Shown: positions 6,126 to 7,007 of the stretch, in pieces
How the letters are laid out: each line of letters opens with the position of its first letter
How positions within the stretch are numbered: position 1 is the first letter of the stretch
DNA from: JBEGTT01 sp041179245
Lineage (GTDB): Bacteria; Pseudomonadota; Gammaproteobacteria; Burkholderiales; Rhodocyclaceae
Assembly: GCA_041179245.1 (NCBI GenBank)
Contig: JBEGTT010000220.1
Location: forward strand, 1 to 7,007
Length of the DNA stretch: 7,007 nucleotides
Reading direction: 5' to 3'
Position numbers and translations under genes: made by a program
Notes under the pieces: generated by a model
What the model was told of the DNA's origin: nothing
The model's input: the letters and a program-made list of their open reading frames with translations, nothing else
The model's database searches: none

Positions 6126-7006
6126 TTATAACGCCCATAGGCCATCAAGCGTTCATAACGATTGGCAAGTAGTTCTTGGGTCGATAAACCACTCAGTTGT
6201 TTGAGGGAATCCTGCAGGTTTTTCTTCAACGACTGCGCCATCATTCGATAATCACGATGGGCGCCGCCACAAGGTTCGTTAACCACTTTATCGATCAAAC
6301 CCAAGCTTTTCAGCCGACTTGCCGTAATGCCCATAATTTCAGCAGCATCCGGGGCCTTGGCTGCACTTTTCCACAGAATCGAAGCACAACCTTCCGGCGA
6401 AATCACAGAATAGGTTGAGTATTGCAACATCTGCAGCACATCCCCCACCGCAATAGCCAACGCGCCCCCCGAACCGCCCTCACCAATGATCGTCACGATA
6501 ATTGGCACCTTCAGCTCGGCCATCACATAGAGGTTATGCCCAATCGCTTCGGACTGTCCGCGCTCCTCGGCATCAATCCCCGGATAAGCGCCGGGTGTAT
6601 CGACAAAGGTAAAAACCGGTAGACCAAATTTTTCAGCCAACTTCATCAGGCGCATCGCCTTACGATAGCCTTCTGGCCTAGGCATCCCGAAGTTGCGATA
6701 AATTTTTTCTTTAGTGTCGCGGCCTTTTTGGTGGCCAATCACCATACAGGGTTGGTCATTAAAACGGGCCAAGCCGCCGACAATGGCTTTGTCATCAGAG
6801 AACGAACGATCCCCGTGCAGTTCTTCAAAATCGGTAAAAATATGCTCTACGTAATCCAAGGTATAGGGGCGCTGTGGATGCCGAGCAACCTGTGCTATTT
6901 GCCAAGGTGAGAGCTTGGCGTACAAATCCTTGGTCAGCGACTGACTTTTCTTTTCCAGTTGTTCGATCTCTTCGGCGATATCCACCGCAGAATCTTCCTG
7001 AACGAA
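6107..7006 (-). CDS. accA: Acetyl-CoA carboxylase carboxyltransferase subunit alpha, 5' end outside window
   Basis: AccA forms the alpha2beta2 carboxyltransferase with AccD. It moves carboxyl from biotin on AccB to acetyl-CoA, giving malonyl-CoA for fatty-acid synthesis. The frame is open to the right edge, with 299 residues visible against 319 in E. coli. The GTG at 6985 could be mistaken for a start, but the residues before it (FVQEDSA) fit the family's N-terminal helix, so I treat it as internal and about 20-25 codons as missing. Counted from the first whole codon, clear blocks are WQIAQVARHPQRPYTLDYV (about 35-53), GHQKGRDTKEK (91-101), DTPGAYPG (136-143), the GEGGSGGALAIAVGD oxyanion/acyl-CoA segment (175-189) and YSVISPEGCASILWKSA (199-215). 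The C-terminus RYERLMAYGRYK is typical. It is the first visible gene of the minus-strand run, 54 bp before tilS, and is followed by a strong stem-loop. Confidence 0.97.
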   Translation of the reverse strand, partial: FVQEDSAVDIAEEIEQLEKKSQSLTKDLYAKLSPWQIAQVARHPQRPYTLDYVEHIFTDFEELHGDRSFSDDKAIVGGLARFNDQPCMVIGHQKGRDTKEKIYRNFGMPRPEGYRKAMRLMKLAEKFGLPVFTFVDTPGAYPGIDAEERGQSEAIGHNLYVMAELKVPIIVTIIGEGGSGGALAIAVGDVLQMLQYSTYSVISPEGCASILWKSAAKAPDAAEIMGITASRLKSLGLIDKVVNEPCGGAHRDYRMMAQSLKKNLQDSLKQLSGLSTQELLANRYERLMAYGRYKEQAVS

Positions 7007-7007
7007 A

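Noticed and set aside
6983..6985. GTG as the start of accA
   Set aside because: The frame continues to the window edge and the upstream residues fit the AccA N-terminal helix. The visible protein would otherwise lack a conserved segment.

Overview
The window is compact bacterial housekeeping DNA with no mobile elements, CRISPR arrays or RNA genes visible. It most likely comes from a betaproteobacterium. The AccA N-terminal stretch that runs off the right edge, the RelA type of about 738 residues, and the order tsaB-rimI-family 4 uracil-DNA glycosylase all resemble what I remember from Burkholderiales and Neisseriales. The genus cannot be fixed from memory alone, and base composition looks moderate, roughly half GC.

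Layout: six genes lie head to tail on the minus strand. In transcription order, right to left, they are accA (5' end outside the window), tilS, relA, tsaB, rimI and udg. One gene, aat (5' end outside the window), enters from the left on the plus strand and converges on udg. The two 3' ends overlap by 60 bp. Gaps in the minus-strand run are 54 bp (accA-tilS), 35 bp (tilS-relA) and 36 bp (relA-tsaB). The tsaB-rimI and rimI-udg junctions are overlapping stop/start signals. Nearly every base is coding, so there is no gene-free stretch above 300 bases.

How the genes fit together: tilS (lysidine at the tRNA-Ile wobble position), tsaB (t6A37 of ANN-decoding tRNAs), relA (alarmone synthesis on ribosomes holding uncharged tRNA), rimI (acetylation of ribosomal protein S18) and aat (aminoacyl-tRNA-dependent N-degron tagging) all touch tRNA, ribosomes or translation quality. 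accA feeds fatty-acid synthesis and udg removes uracil from DNA.

I do not see a wholly new system. The points most worth a second look are four. A perfect 11-bp inverted repeat wraps the accA stop codon. The tilS start region has an in-frame ATG-TGA, then a possible AUU start, then a TTG start. The uracil-DNA glycosylase carries an N-terminal peptide resembling the clamp-loader-binding end of the DNA polymerase III psi subunit (HolD), whose gene neighbours rimI in E. coli. relA has a possible private promoter whose predicted start point falls at or next to its ATG.
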